64,000 bases of DNA from positions 3,348,001-3,412,000 of the forward strand of contig NZ_CP059348.1 of NCBI RefSeq assembly GCF_013702265.1, in the 5' to 3' direction. Of the stretch, positions 36,752 through 47,184 are shown piece by piece (within the stretch, counting starts at the first letter, position 1; the number at the start of each line of letters is the position of its first letter). Origin of the DNA: Providencia rettgeri. Lineage in GTDB: Bacteria > Pseudomonadota > Gammaproteobacteria > Enterobacterales > Enterobacteriaceae. Below the pieces are notes generated by a model. The model was not told the DNA's origin. It made no database searches and saw nothing but the letters and a program-made list of their open reading frames with translations. Both the position numbers and the translations under genes were made by a program.

Positions 36752-39097
36752 TTATTTTTTTGTGCGGCCATCCACCCAGTTTCTTAATGTTTCTATATCT
36801 GATTTCCAATCCTGTTTTAACTCATCAACCCACTCTTGCACATTGTCCCACCATGCTGGTAATTCAGGGGATTGGATCTGCTGAGCGAGTTTCTGTAAAT
36901 TTTTCAGTCCCACTGAACCCGCGGCACCTTTAATTTTGTGAGCTTCCTCAACAATTCCCTTCTGATCTTTAGCCACCATATTGGAATCGAGAATCGCTAA
37001 ATAGCCCGGTAGCATTTTTTCAAATACCTCTAAGCCGTCATAAATTAGTTTTGGTCCAACTAATTCAATGTATTGCTCTAACATTTCACAATCTAAAATT
37101 GACTCATCAACTTCTGCCATATCCACTTGCTCCTCATGCTTGTCATTTGAAGATGCATTCTCGCCCCAGAATTGCTCAATCACTTGAGTGAGCGCAGGAA
37201 CCGATAATGGTTTGCTCAGAACACCGTCCATTCCCGCATCAAAGTACTCTTTCTTATCTTTGAGGACATTCGCGGTCAAGGCGATTAATGGTGGTAAATC
37301 ATCCTTATCATACTGTTGTTTAAGCTGTTTAGAGATATCTAACCCCGTCATATCAGGAAGTTGGATATCCAGTAGAACTAAGTCGTATTCCCCAGGTGCG
37401 AACATCTCTAACGCGTCCTTACCTGTCATTGCGACATCAACCGTGTTACCAAGGTTTTCTAGCACAGAACACGCCACAACCACATTTAGTTCAATATCTT
37501 CTACTAGTAAGATATGGAGCGCTGGTAATGGATAATCATCTTCGTGCTGTTGCTGCTCTTCGATTTCAGCCTCAACTTCAGGGGCTATAATCGACAATGT
37601 AAATGTTGAACCATGCCCAATATCGCTTTCCACGCGAATATCGCCCCCCATACTTTGTGCTAACCTACGGGATACAGAAAGCCCAATCCCCGTTCCCGTT
37701 GCAGGACGTCCACCAGCGGAATCGCGAACTTGATAATACATAGCAAAGATTTTATCTAATTCATCTTTAGGAATACCGATGCCGCTATCTTTGACTTGGA
37801 AAAATAGCTTGTCATCCGCTTCACGCCAGATGCTCAATTTAACTTCACCTTTTTGAGTGAATTTCACCGCATTACCGATTAAGTTCCACAGAATTTGGCG
37901 TAAACGCGTGCCATCCGTCAGAATAGTTTTCGGTAAACCGTGTGCGACATCCATAACAAACTTCAAGCCTTTCGGCTGAACCAGTAGCCCGCTTAAGTTT
38001 TCTAAATCGTTCACAAACTCGGGCAATGTCACAGGTTGGTTATCCAATTGGACTTTGCGACGCTCGATTTTGTCCATTTCAATTACATCATTAAAAATAT
38101 TGCCTAAGGTGACGGCACTGACGTGAATGGTTTTTAAATAGCTCGATTGTTCTTTGGTAAGCTTGGTATCCAGTAAAATACGGCTAAGCCCCACAATGCC
38201 ATTAAGCGGCGTACGAAGCTCGTGGCTGATAGTAGAGATAAAGGTGGTCTTCTCTCTACTAGCGTTCTCTAACGCCTCCTGGTAGCGCTTACGCTCGGTA
38301 ATATCACGCCCGAACCCCATTAGCCCGTGGCGTTTCCCTACGCGGTCATAAAATGGCACTTTTCGCAGCTCAAAACAGGCTTTTCTCCCATCAGGGTAAA
38401 CTAGCCACTGCTCATAGGTTAATGCCACATTGTGTCTGAAAACTTTCTCGTCCGTTTCCATTACTTTTGCGGCAATTTCTTCATCATAAATGTCCAGTGG
38501 CGTTAAACCGACTAGCTGTTTTTCACTCTTACCAGTGAGCAGCTCCATTGCACGGTTACAACCAGAAAATTCATTGTTTTCATTACGATAATAAACAAGG
38601 TCAGGGGAGGCATCGAGGAATGAACGCAGTAAAACAGATTGCTGTTCGAACTCAATTTGAGTCTGTTCTCGGTATTTCATTTCTTGTTTGAGTTGCTCTA
38701 ACAACTCAAGATGGGCACTTTCGGCTTTTTCACGCTCTAAAATTTCTAAGTTAAGTTGCTCAATATTGCCTTGAAGCTGAGTATTCAGTTCCGCATCACG
38801 CTTTCGCATCACTTCGAGCTTATCAACCATGCGCGTTAAACGCTGGCGAGATTCTTCTAATTGTTCTACCACCACCGAAAGAAAATAAACTGCTAATGGC
38901 GTAATAATTAAGCCAAAGAAAATGGAGCCGACCATATCGAGGCTATCGACTTGTCCTCGAAGAAAAATCGCTACCGCCATTTGCATTATCATGGCAAGCA
39001 CAACTAACGCTGACGCGAGAAGCAAAGAGAAACGCACTAAGCCTAGCTTCATCATCAGGTCAACATAGTATTGTGCAAGACCGCGAAGTACTTTCAT
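36752..39097 (-). CDS. arcB: Aerobic respiration hybrid sensor kinase ArcB
   Basis: A 781-residue tripartite hybrid kinase. Two transmembrane helices (residues 22-48 and 57-77) are followed by a leucine-zipper/linker region, a PAS domain (about 153-270), a histidine kinase with His292 (SHELRTPLNG), an ATPase (NLIGNAVKF, GTGIGLSVSRR), a receiver domain (VLLDIQLPDMTG) and an HPt domain (AHKIKGAAGS). The redox cysteines Cys180 and Cys241, known to respond to quinones, are conserved. It phosphorylates ArcA under reducing conditions. The frame has a GTG at 39103, but the ATG ending 39097 has AAGGGG at ideal distance. Confidence 0.97.
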   Translation of the reverse strand: MKVLRGLAQYYVDLMMKLGLVRFSLLLASALVVLAMIMQMAVAIFLRGQVDSLDMVGSIFFGLIITPLAVYFLSVVVEQLEESRQRLTRMVDKLEVMRKRDAELNTQLQGNIEQLNLEILEREKAESAHLELLEQLKQEMKYREQTQIEFEQQSVLLRSFLDASPDLVYYRNENNEFSGCNRAMELLTGKSEKQLVGLTPLDIYDEEIAAKVMETDEKVFRHNVALTYEQWLVYPDGRKACFELRKVPFYDRVGKRHGLMGFGRDITERKRYQEALENASREKTTFISTISHELRTPLNGIVGLSRILLDTKLTKEQSSYLKTIHVSAVTLGNIFNDVIEMDKIERRKVQLDNQPVTLPEFVNDLENLSGLLVQPKGLKFVMDVAHGLPKTILTDGTRLRQILWNLIGNAVKFTQKGEVKLSIWREADDKLFFQVKDSGIGIPKDELDKIFAMYYQVRDSAGGRPATGTGIGLSVSRRLAQSMGGDIRVESDIGHGSTFTLSIIAPEVEAEIEEQQQHEDDYPLPALHILLVEDIELNVVVACSVLENLGNTVDVAMTGKDALEMFAPGEYDLVLLDIQLPDMTGLDISKQLKQQYDKDDLPPLIALTANVLKDKKEYFDAGMDGVLSKPLSVPALTQVIEQFWGENASSNDKHEEQVDMAEVDESILDCEMLEQYIELVGPKLIYDGLEVFEKMLPGYLAILDSNMVAKDQKGIVEEAHKIKGAAGSVGLKNLQKLAQQIQSPELPAWWDNVQEWVDELKQDWKSDIETLRNWVDGRTKK

Positions 39098-39322
39098 AAC
39101 CACCCCTTAGTTAAATTCTCACTGAATCATATATCAAACAGGGCTGTTTCGGATGGGGTTTCATACGAAATATCGATCCTGCTCATTAAATCGTCTGTCA
39201 CAATGGGATATTCACCCGCGTATTAGTAACTTTATTACGATAATCACTATTTATATCAATGCTATCAAAGTAAACTTTAATTTATATCATTCCCGTAAAA
39301 GAATTTGGCAGGAAAGGTGCCT

Positions 39323-40699
39323 ATGTCCTCTTCAAATATGGGTTCGCCCCGTATTGAACCTCGAAAAAAAGCGCTGACGATCCGCAAAATTGAGTTTGTG
39401 GAAATTTACCAGCCAATGAGCGGCATTGAAGCTCAGCATCAAGCCCAGCGTTGCTTATCTTGCGGGAGCCCCTATTGTGAGTGGAAATGCCCGCTCCATA
39501 ACCCTATCCCGAATTGGTTAAAACTAGCTGGAGAAGGTCGAATTCTTGAGGCGGCAGAGCTTTGTCATCACACCAACAGCTTGCCAGAAATTTGCGGTCG
39601 AATTTGCCCGCAAGAACGGTTGTGTGAAGCCGCTTGTGTCCTGAATGAAACCTTTGGTTCTGTCACGATTGGGCATTTGGAGCGCTATATTACCGATACT
39701 GCGTTTGAACAAGGTTGGCGCCCTGACCTTTCCCATGTTAGGGAAACCAATAAACGAGTCGCGATTATCGGTGCGGGCCCCGCAGGTCTTTCCTGTGCCG
39801 ATGTGTTGGCTCGCCACGGCGTTCAAGCAACGGTGTTTGATAAACATCCTGAAATCGGCGGGTTACTCACTTTTGGTATACCTGCCTTTAAGTTAGAAAA
39901 GTCAATAATGCAGCATCGTCGACGCATTTTTGAAGAAATGGGGATTATCTTCAAACTCAACACCGAGATTGGGCAACATATCCCGTTAGAAACGTTACTC
40001 AATGAATTTGATGCGGTTTTTATTGGAACCGGCACCCATCACCCAGTTTCAGGCAATCTCCTCAACGAAGACGTTATAGGTGTTTATCAAGCACTTCCTT
40101 ATTTAGTGGGCAATGCACGTCATTTATTAGGTTACGCTGACGATCCCCGATATCCTTACGTATCACTGGAAAATAAGAATGTGATTGTGATGGGCGCAGG
40201 AGATACCGCGATGGATTGTGTCCGTAGCGCTATTCGCCAAGGAGCCAACCAGGTCAGTTGTGTCTATCGAGGTGACTCTTCAGAAATGCCAGCAACACCG
40301 CGAGAAGTCCTACACGCCCAAGAGGAAGGCGTACAGTTTCATTTTCACTTACAACCCATTGGGGTTAACACTAACTCCGAGGGGCAACTTATCGGTGTTC
40401 ATTTCACCAGCACACTATCGAATTCCACTAAATTGGAAGAAATTACACACTCTGCTGATGTGGTCATTATTGCGTTTGGTTTTGAATCTGACGATATGCC
40501 GTGGATTAGCACACATTCCATACAGCGCGATACGAGCGGTAGAATAATTGCCCCTCGTCATCATCATTATGCTTACCAGACTTCACACCCTAAAATTTTT
40601 GCAGGGGGGGATGTGGTACACGGTTCTGATTTAGTGGTAACAGCAATTGCCGAAGGGCGTGGAGCCGCAGAAGGAATAATGAGTTTTCTTCAGGTATAA
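39323..40699 (+). CDS. gltD: Glutamate synthase small-subunit-like FAD oxidoreductase, solitary
   Basis: A 458-residue protein closely resembling E. coli GltD. The N-terminal Fe-S cysteines (CLSCGSPYCEWKCP and CGRICPQERLCEAAC) bind the two 4Fe-4S clusters. [10 protein letters not shown] begins the FAD domain, VMGAGDTAMDCV the NADPH domain, and KIFAGGDVVHGSDLVVTAIAEGR closes it. The start is ATG 39323, with AGGAAAGG upstream; the frame opens earlier with TTG. In E. coli gltB-gltD encode glutamate synthase near arcB, but no gltB is seen here: only 225 bases separate it from arcB. It could be an orphan subunit or have been recruited as a separate NADPH electron-transfer enzyme. Confidence 0.9.
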   Translation: MSSSNMGSPRIEPRKKALTIRKIEFVEIYQPMSGIEAQHQAQRCLSCGSPYCEWKCPLHNPIPNWLKLAGEGRILEAAELCHHTNSLPEICGRICPQERLCEAACVLNETFGSVTIGHLERYITDTAFEQGWRPDLSHVRETNKRVAIIGAGPAGLSCADVLARHGVQATVFDKHPEIGGLLTFGIPAFKLEKSIMQHRRRIFEEMGIIFKLNTEIGQHIPLETLLNEFDAVFIGTGTHHPVSGNLLNEDVIGVYQALPYLVGNARHLLGYADDPRYPYVSLENKNVIVMGAGDTAMDCVRSAIRQGANQVSCVYRGDSSEMPATPREVLHAQEEGVQFHFHLQPIGVNTNSEGQLIGVHFTSTLSNSTKLEEITHSADVVIIAFGFESDDMPWISTHSIQRDTSGRIIAPRHHHYAYQTSHPKIFAGGDVVHGSDLVVTAIAEGRGAAEGIMSFLQV

Positions 40700-40700
40700 A

Positions 40701-40724
40701 AAAAGAGGAATTTCTTCCTCTTTT
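40701..40724. terminator. Terminator between convergent gltD and sspB
   Basis: Stem AAAAGAGGAA/TTCCTCTTTT with TTTC loop. Both strands show runs of T, so it is likely bidirectional. Confidence 0.85.
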
Positions 40725-40764
40725 CAGCATTGACTATATCAATCTTCATTGCCACGATTTGTGT

Positions 40765-41259
40765 TTATTTCACAACCCGTAACGCTGGACGACCTTTCGG
40801 TGGTCTTGGTGGCTCATCATCTGGGAATGAAGGCTCTTCAGTTTGAGTGGCTTCATCATGAACCAATACGATGTTGTCAGACAGTGCTTCATCAGTTGTG
40901 TTCTCTTCCCCATCAAAGTGCTCATCATAAGCTGCTTCCGGTTCAAACATCATACCAGCGCCATTTTCACGCGCATATACCGCCATGATAGCCGCCATTG
41001 GTACATAAACCTGACGAGGTACACCACCGAATCTCGCATTAAACCGCACTTCTTCGTTGGTAATTTCAAAGTTACCAACTGCACGTGGAGCAACATTTAA
41101 AACAATTTGCCCATCACGCGCAAATTCCATTGGAACATTCACCATGGGAAGAGTGACATCAACCACCAAATGCGGAGTCATATCGTTATCCAGCAACCAC
41201 TCATAGTGGGCGCGCAGCAGATAAGGGCGACGTGGTGTCATTGGTGCCATTTCCATCAT
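40765..41259 (-). CDS. sspB: ClpXP protease specificity-enhancing factor SspB
   Basis: A 164-residue adaptor. The N-terminal domain (TPRRPYLLRAHYEWLLDN, VNVPMEFARDGQIVLNVAPRAVGN, VRFNARFGGVPRQVYVP) binds ssrA-tagged proteins; the variable acidic linker leads to the conserved C-terminal ClpX-binding tail (GRPALRVVK). It delivers tagged peptides from stalled ribosomes to ClpXP. The gene follows sspA by 5 bases, on the minus strand as in E. coli. Start ATG at 41259 or 41256. Confidence 0.96.
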   Translation of the reverse strand: MMEMAPMTPRRPYLLRAHYEWLLDNDMTPHLVVDVTLPMVNVPMEFARDGQIVLNVAPRAVGNFEITNEEVRFNARFGGVPRQVYVPMAAIMAVYARENGAGMMFEPEAAYDEHFDGEENTTDEALSDNIVLVHDEATQTEEPSFPDDEPPRPPKGRPALRVVK

Positions 41260-41264
41260 CCGAC

Positions 41265-41906
41265 TTAGCCTCGTGCTGACTGGCGCATTTCACGCTCTAA
41301 TTCAGTTAATGATGCTAAAAATGAATCGCGTTCAAATACACGCTGCATGTACATCTGTAAATGTTTGCTGATTGCAGGCTTTAATTCGATCCCTAACACA
41401 GGTAAGCGCCATAACAGCGGTGCTAAATAGCAATCGGCTAAGCTGAATTCATCACTCATAAAGTATTGCATGTGTTCAAATGTCGGAGAGACTGCGATCA
41501 GCTCTTCAGCTAATTGACGACGCGCACTTTCAGCTTCTTGTGCAGTTCCTTTCTCGATTTTTGTCATCAGTGAATACCAGTCTTTTTGGATACGGTGCAT
41601 CAGCTGACGGCTAATACCACGTGCAACGGGATAAACTGGCATTAACGGTGGATGAGGGAAGCGCTCATCAAGGTATTCCATGATGATATGTGGGTCATAC
41701 AAAGTCAGATCGCGATCCACCAGCGTTGGTACGCTTTGATACGGGTTAAGATCAATAAGGTCTTGAGGCAGGTGACCAGGCTCGACATGTTCAATCTCAA
41801 CACTAACACCTTTTTCAGCGAGTACGATGCGTACTTGATGGCTAAAAATATCAGTAGGGCCTGAAAACAATGTCATTACCGAACGTTTATTAGGAGCAAC
41901 AGCCAT
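41265..41906 (-). CDS. sspA: Stringent starvation protein A
   Basis: A 213-residue GST-fold protein. The N-terminal thioredoxin-like part begins AVAPNKRSVMTLFSGPTDIFSHQVRIVL and keeps the PQDLIDLNPYQSVPTLVDR block; a helical C-terminal domain has DEFSLADCYLAPLLWRLP. It lacks GST activity in the family and binds RNA polymerase, repressing H-NS and activating acid and starvation genes. The start is ATG ending 41906 with GGAGG upstream. A leader hairpin (42023-42043) lies before it. Confidence 0.96.
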   Translation of the reverse strand: MAVAPNKRSVMTLFSGPTDIFSHQVRIVLAEKGVSVEIEHVEPGHLPQDLIDLNPYQSVPTLVDRDLTLYDPHIIMEYLDERFPHPPLMPVYPVARGISRQLMHRIQKDWYSLMTKIEKGTAQEAESARRQLAEELIAVSPTFEHMQYFMSDEFSLADCYLAPLLWRLPVLGIELKPAISKHLQMYMQRVFERDSFLASLTELEREMRQSARG

Positions 41907-42407
41907 TAAAACCTCCAAATGATAAAAATAATGATCCTTAAATAAGGATTAATTCATTATTTCCATTTTTAAAATCCCATGTACTTAACCTTCAAGATCC
42001 ATTTTGAAAGTCAGCACAACCCTCTCGCTTCATGGAAGCGAGAAATAATCAAATAAAAAACTGGGGCATAGTCTAACAGATTTTGTACAGCTTAGGGGGC
42101 TAACCTAGAGAAAATCATCGGTTAATTTTATTAGAGGAGAATATCCACATTAAAATCAGCATTATCAGCTTTTGGTTTTTGATAATTAAAAATTAAAACC
42201 TTAAAGCCAACTCCATGGTTAATGAGTTGTATTTTTACTGTATTTGAGATATGACGCAAAATGAGAGTGGAATAATAGAATAATATTTTCTGCCTGTCTT
42301 TATTTTAATTAAATCATGATGGCTCAATATTTGATTTATTTTAGGCAATAAAAAACCCGCCATAAAGACGGGCTTTTTCATCAATTTTATGCCCAGAAGG
42401 CAATAAA
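41907..42407. other. Intergenic region between rpsI and sspA
   Basis: 501 bases. A 9-bp stem TCTCGCTTC/GAAGCGAGA with a 3-base loop lies at 42023-42043, within the probable sspA leader; it lacks a T-run on either strand. A second hairpin ATTATCA/TGATAAT lies at 42161-42186. The rpsI terminator is at the right end. No gene is supported. Confidence 0.55.
42349..42379 (-). terminator. Terminator of rplM-rpsI
   Basis: Minus strand GCCCGTC stem pairing to GGCGGGT-type strand followed by TTTTTTATTG, directly downstream of rpsI. Confidence 0.85.
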
Positions 42408-43558
<1,151 letters not shown>

Positions 43559-44689
43559 CTATGATAAATGCGGGATTTTCAAATATTCTTCACTTTGCAT
43601 TTCTTGCAAGCGAGAAAGGCAGCGCTGATATTCAAACGCCAAAAGTTGCCCTTGATAAAGTGAATCCATCGGCACCTGTGCATTGATCATCAATTTTACC
43701 TTACGTTCATAGAACTCATCAATAAGTGCGAGAAAACGTCTGGCCGGATTTTCATCCTTCATTCCCATTACAGGAACGTCATACAGCAATACCGTATGAT
43801 AACAATTTGAGAGGTAGATATAGTCGTTTTGGCTGCGAGGCTCTTCACACAAAACCTTAAAGTTGATTGCCAATACCCCTTCAGCGGAACGAATTGCCTG
43901 CATTTTCCGGTGGTTAACTTCTAATACAGGATTTTGCTGCCCTTCTTTACCCGCCAGTTTTACAAACACTTCATCTAAATGATGGCGATTTTGTTCATTA
44001 ATTGGCGATAAAAATAGATGAGCTTGAGTCAGAGTACGCAAGCGATAGTCAATCCCCGCATCCACATTCATTACATCGCAATATTTTTTTATCTGTTCGA
44101 TAGCAGGCAAAAAGCGAGCGCGTTGCAAACCGTTGCGATAAAGGTTGTCAGGAATAATGTTGGATGTCGCGACTAACGTGATACCCCGCGCAAAGAGCCC
44201 TTCTAATAGGGTTCCTAGAATCATCGCGTCGGTAATGTCCGAGACAAAAAACTCATCGAAACACAAAATATCTGTCTGTTTTTTGAATTCATCAGCAATA
44301 ATGTCGAGCGGATTTTCCTGTCCTTGCAGCGCCATTAAGTCTTCCTGCACTTTCTTCATAAAGCGATGAAAGTGTAAACGCAATTTGCGATCTCCTGTTA
44401 AACTGTCGTAGAACATGTCCATCAACCACGTTTTACCGCGACCTACGCCCCCCCACATATATAACCCCTGAACTGGCTCGCAGGTTTTTGTGGATGATTT
44501 CCCTAACAAGCGTCCAAAGCGCTGTTTTAGACCGTTTGTTTTTTCATTTGGGATGCAAGGCGTAGCACTGCAAAGTTGCTGATAAATCTTGTCTAATCGC
44601 TCTACGGTTTGTTTTTGTACGTCGTCAGGCTGGTAATTGCCTTGTTCAAGAGCTTGTTGGTAACGCATAGTAGGGGTCATCGGTGACAT
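43559..44689 (-). CDS. zapE: Cell division ATPase ZapE
   Basis: A 376-residue AFG1-like P-loop ATPase. The Walker A motif is MWGGVGRGKTWL near residue 75 and the Walker B FDEFFVSDITDAM near residue 140; LVATSNIIPDNLYRNGLQR is a sensor region. It joins the divisome late and weakens Z-ring polymers. The frame begins with TTG at 44692, but ATG ending 44689 aligns with E. coli ZapE. Divergent from zapG, as in E. coli. Confidence 0.95.
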   Translation of the reverse strand: MSPMTPTMRYQQALEQGNYQPDDVQKQTVERLDKIYQQLCSATPCIPNEKTNGLKQRFGRLLGKSSTKTCEPVQGLYMWGGVGRGKTWLMDMFYDSLTGDRKLRLHFHRFMKKVQEDLMALQGQENPLDIIADEFKKQTDILCFDEFFVSDITDAMILGTLLEGLFARGITLVATSNIIPDNLYRNGLQRARFLPAIEQIKKYCDVMNVDAGIDYRLRTLTQAHLFLSPINEQNRHHLDEVFVKLAGKEGQQNPVLEVNHRKMQAIRSAEGVLAINFKVLCEEPRSQNDYIYLSNCYHTVLLYDVPVMGMKDENPARRFLALIDEFYERKVKLMINAQVPMDSLYQGQLLAFEYQRCLSRLQEMQSEEYLKIPHLS

Positions 44690-44938
44690 CAACTCAGTGA
44701 TCCTTAAAATTTTCGGTTTTTTTTACCGTTATATGATATACACTGCCTTTATTATAACCAGATTCTGTTAGCATTTAACTTTCGATTAACTATTCGGCAT
44801 AGAGTAAGGAATTTCGCTTTATTATTCCACTCTTTAGCATTAACAGATTTGCTATTAGCAGGTATAGTTAGGGTAATCGAGCTAAATTTTGGCGACCATT
44901 TTCTGTGAATTTTGATTGAAGTAAACGAAGGAGTTAGC

Positions 44939-45337
44939 ATGACTTGGGAGTATGCACTAATAGGATTAGTTGTTGGCTTTATCATCGGCGCATTGGTTGT
45001 GCGTTATGGCAATCCAAAACTTCGTCAACAAAAAACAGCACAGGCTGAATTAGACAAAAAAAGCACTGAGCTGGAAGAGTATCGTAAAGAACTCGTTAGC
45101 CATTTTGCTCGCAGTGCAGAGTTATTGGATAAAATGGCACGCGACTATCGCCAACTGTATCAACACATGGCGCAAAGCTCTTCCGAGTTAATGCCGGATA
45201 TGCAAGATAACCCATTCCATTATCGTTTGACTGAATCTGAAGCCGATAATGACCAAGCACCGGTTAAAATGCCACCTAGAGATTACTCTGAAGGTGCTTC
45301 AGGGCTGTTCCGCCCTCTCGATGAAAAAGAGAAGTAA
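44939..45337 (+). CDS. zapG: Z-ring associated protein ZapG (YhcB)
   Basis: A 132-residue inner-membrane protein. A single N-terminal transmembrane helix (WEYALIGLVVGFIIGALVV) leads to a long cytoplasmic coiled coil and the conserved MPPRDYSEGASGLFRP end. It matches E. coli YhcB, linking cell envelope growth and division. The start is ATG 44939 with GGAG upstream; the longer frame to 44912 is not supported. A weak terminator follows. Confidence 0.94.
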   Translation: MTWEYALIGLVVGFIIGALVVRYGNPKLRQQKTAQAELDKKSTELEEYRKELVSHFARSAELLDKMARDYRQLYQHMAQSSSELMPDMQDNPFHYRLTESEADNDQAPVKMPPRDYSEGASGLFRPLDEKEK

Positions 45338-45350
45338 TTTTTTGATTATG

Positions 45351-45376
45351 CCACCAGTAGCGCCTGTTACTGGTGG
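45351..45376 (+). terminator. Hairpin after zapG
   Basis: Stem CCACCAGTA/TACTGGTGG (45351-45359 and 45368-45376) with an 8-base loop followed by TGTTATTT; weaker T-run than typical. Confidence 0.65.
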
Positions 45377-45656
45377 TGTTATTTACCCCGCCGTATCATT
45401 CCAATTCCGAATAAAATCTTATAGTTAGTTTAGCTACTGTATAGAAGTTAGCGTTTCACCTAAACATCATGTAAATGGATGTAAAATTGTGGATAAGTAC
45501 TATCCGTATAGGGAACTTTTCCGCATAATCCGTGGTCATAGTCATCAGTAAAATATTATTTGAGACCCCAAAATACCTCCGCCCATATGACCTTAGTGTA
45601 CCGTTTATAGGTACCATTCATATGAGCTGATATTTTCTATTGAGAGAATCTACGGA
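45377..45656. other. Leader region of degQ
   Basis: About 280 bases upstream of degQ. It includes a sigma-E-like promoter at 45512-45540. Beyond that no structure is seen. Confidence 0.45.
45512..45540 (+). promoter_or_regulatory. Candidate sigma-E promoter before degQ
   Basis: GGAACTT (45512-45518) followed after 17 bases by TCATA (45536-45540). The -35 is a perfect sigma-E element; the -10 is close to the TCTGA/TCAAA type and the spacing is one base longer than usual. It lies about 116 bases before the ATG. Confidence 0.45.
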
Positions 45657-47054
45657 ATGATGAAAAGAAAAAATTTCTTTCTGACAGCAGTCGCAATGAG
45701 TTTAGGTTTAACCCTGTCCACGATCCCAGCAATCAGCAGCGCCGCATTACCGGCCACATTACCAGCAACCGCACAAAGCCAAAACATGCCGAGCTTAGCA
45801 CCAATGCTGGAAAAAGTGCTGCCTGCCGTCGTGAATATCCATGTTTCAGGCACTCGTGTACAAAATCAACAAATTCCCGAAGAACTGAAATTCTTCTTTG
45901 GTCCAAATGCACCTTCACAACAACAAAGCGTGCGCCCATTTGAAGGTTTAGGTTCTGGTGTCATCATTGATGCGACACAAGGTTATGTTTTAACCAACAA
46001 TCACGTTATTGATGGTGCTGATAAAATCCAAATTCAGCTGAATGACGGTCGCGAAATTGACGTCAAACTGATTGGTAAAGATCCACAAACTGACATTGCT
46101 CTATTAAAAATCAGCAATGCGAAAGATATCAAAAACCTCACCGCGGTTTCTATTGCAGACTCCGACAAACTACGTGTTGGTGATTTTGCCGTTGCCGTGG
46201 GTAACCCATTCGGTTTAGGACAAACTGCCACATCTGGGATTATTTCTGCGTTAGGTCGTAGCGGATTAAATCTGGAAGGCTTAGAAAACTTTATCCAGAC
46301 CGATGCCTCAATCAACCGTGGTAACTCCGGTGGTGCGCTGGTTAACTTAAACGGTGAGCTGATTGGGATTAACACCGCAATTTTAGCGCCTGGTGGCGGA
46401 AATATTGGTATCGGCTTTGCTATCCCAAGCAATATGGCGAAAAGCCTGAGCGAGCAGCTGATTAAACACGGTGAAGTTAAACGCGGAATTTTAGGTATTA
46501 AAGGCACAGAGATGAACTCTGATATCGCTAAAGCCTTCAATATCGATGCACAACGTGGTGCCTTCGTCAGTGAAGTCATTCCAAAATCATCAGCGGCAAA
46601 AGCGGGCATCAAATCGGGTGACGTTTTAGTGTCTGTAGATGGTAAACGTATTAATAGCTTCGCGGAATTAAGAGCGAAAATTGGTACCAGCCAGTTAGGT
46701 AAAGAAATCACCCTTGGCCTGATCCGTTCAGGCAAACCAATGGAAGTGAAAGTGGTGCTAGAAAGCGATGAAGGTTCAGCGACCAACGCGGAAAAACTGA
46801 GTGAATCCTTATTAGGCGCCACCATTTCCAATGCGGTTGTTAGTAATACCAAAGGGGTACAAGTTGACAGCGTAGCACCTAAGTCTCCGGCTGCTGCGGT
46901 TGGTTTAGCGAAAGGCGACCTAATCTTTGGCGTGAATGACACTCGCGTAGAAAGTATCGACCAATTCCGCAAAATCATCGATAGCAAACCGCCAGTATTA
47001 GCGATGAAAGTGCTGCGTGGCGGTGAAACACTCTACTTATTAATGAAAAACTAA
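45657..47054 (+). CDS. degQ: Periplasmic serine endoprotease DegQ
   Basis: A 465-residue HtrA protease. A signal peptide (residues 1-30, ending SSA) is followed by a trypsin-like domain with the catalytic triad His (TNNHVIDGA), Asp (PQTDIALLKI) and Ser (RGNSGGALVN), and two PDZ domains (about 280-370 and 385-460). It degrades and chaperones misfolded periplasmic proteins. Adjacent to degS as in E. coli. The ATG at 45657 or 45660 can serve. DegP is related, but the degS neighbour and length point to DegQ. Confidence 0.95.
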   Translation: MMKRKNFFLTAVAMSLGLTLSTIPAISSAALPATLPATAQSQNMPSLAPMLEKVLPAVVNIHVSGTRVQNQQIPEELKFFFGPNAPSQQQSVRPFEGLGSGVIIDATQGYVLTNNHVIDGADKIQIQLNDGREIDVKLIGKDPQTDIALLKISNAKDIKNLTAVSIADSDKLRVGDFAVAVGNPFGLGQTATSGIISALGRSGLNLEGLENFIQTDASINRGNSGGALVNLNGELIGINTAILAPGGGNIGIGFAIPSNMAKSLSEQLIKHGEVKRGILGIKGTEMNSDIAKAFNIDAQRGAFVSEVIPKSSAAKAGIKSGDVLVSVDGKRINSFAELRAKIGTSQLGKEITLGLIRSGKPMEVKVVLESDEGSATNAEKLSESLLGATISNAVVSNTKGVQVDSVAPKSPAAAVGLAKGDLIFGVNDTRVESIDQFRKIIDSKPPVLAMKVLRGGETLYLLMKN

Positions 47055-47082
47055 TTCATTAAGTTACCGCACATAAATCAAT

Positions 47083-47121
47083 AAAACGGGTACAGTATCA
47101 CTCTGCTGTACCCGTTTTTTT
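47083..47121 (+). terminator. Terminator between degQ and degS
   Basis: A 13-bp stem AAAACGGGTACAG/CTGTACCCGTTTT (47083-47095 and 47106-47118) with a T-run. Confidence 0.93.
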
Positions 47122-47184
47122 ATGTTATGCTCAAGCATCTCTCTGTCTGTCATTTCCATCATAGCGAACTTGGTAACCTTTAAC

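Noticed and set aside
44752-44985. Minus-strand frame overlapping zapG start
   Set aside because: It is antisense to the zapG leader and start, with no homology that I recognise.
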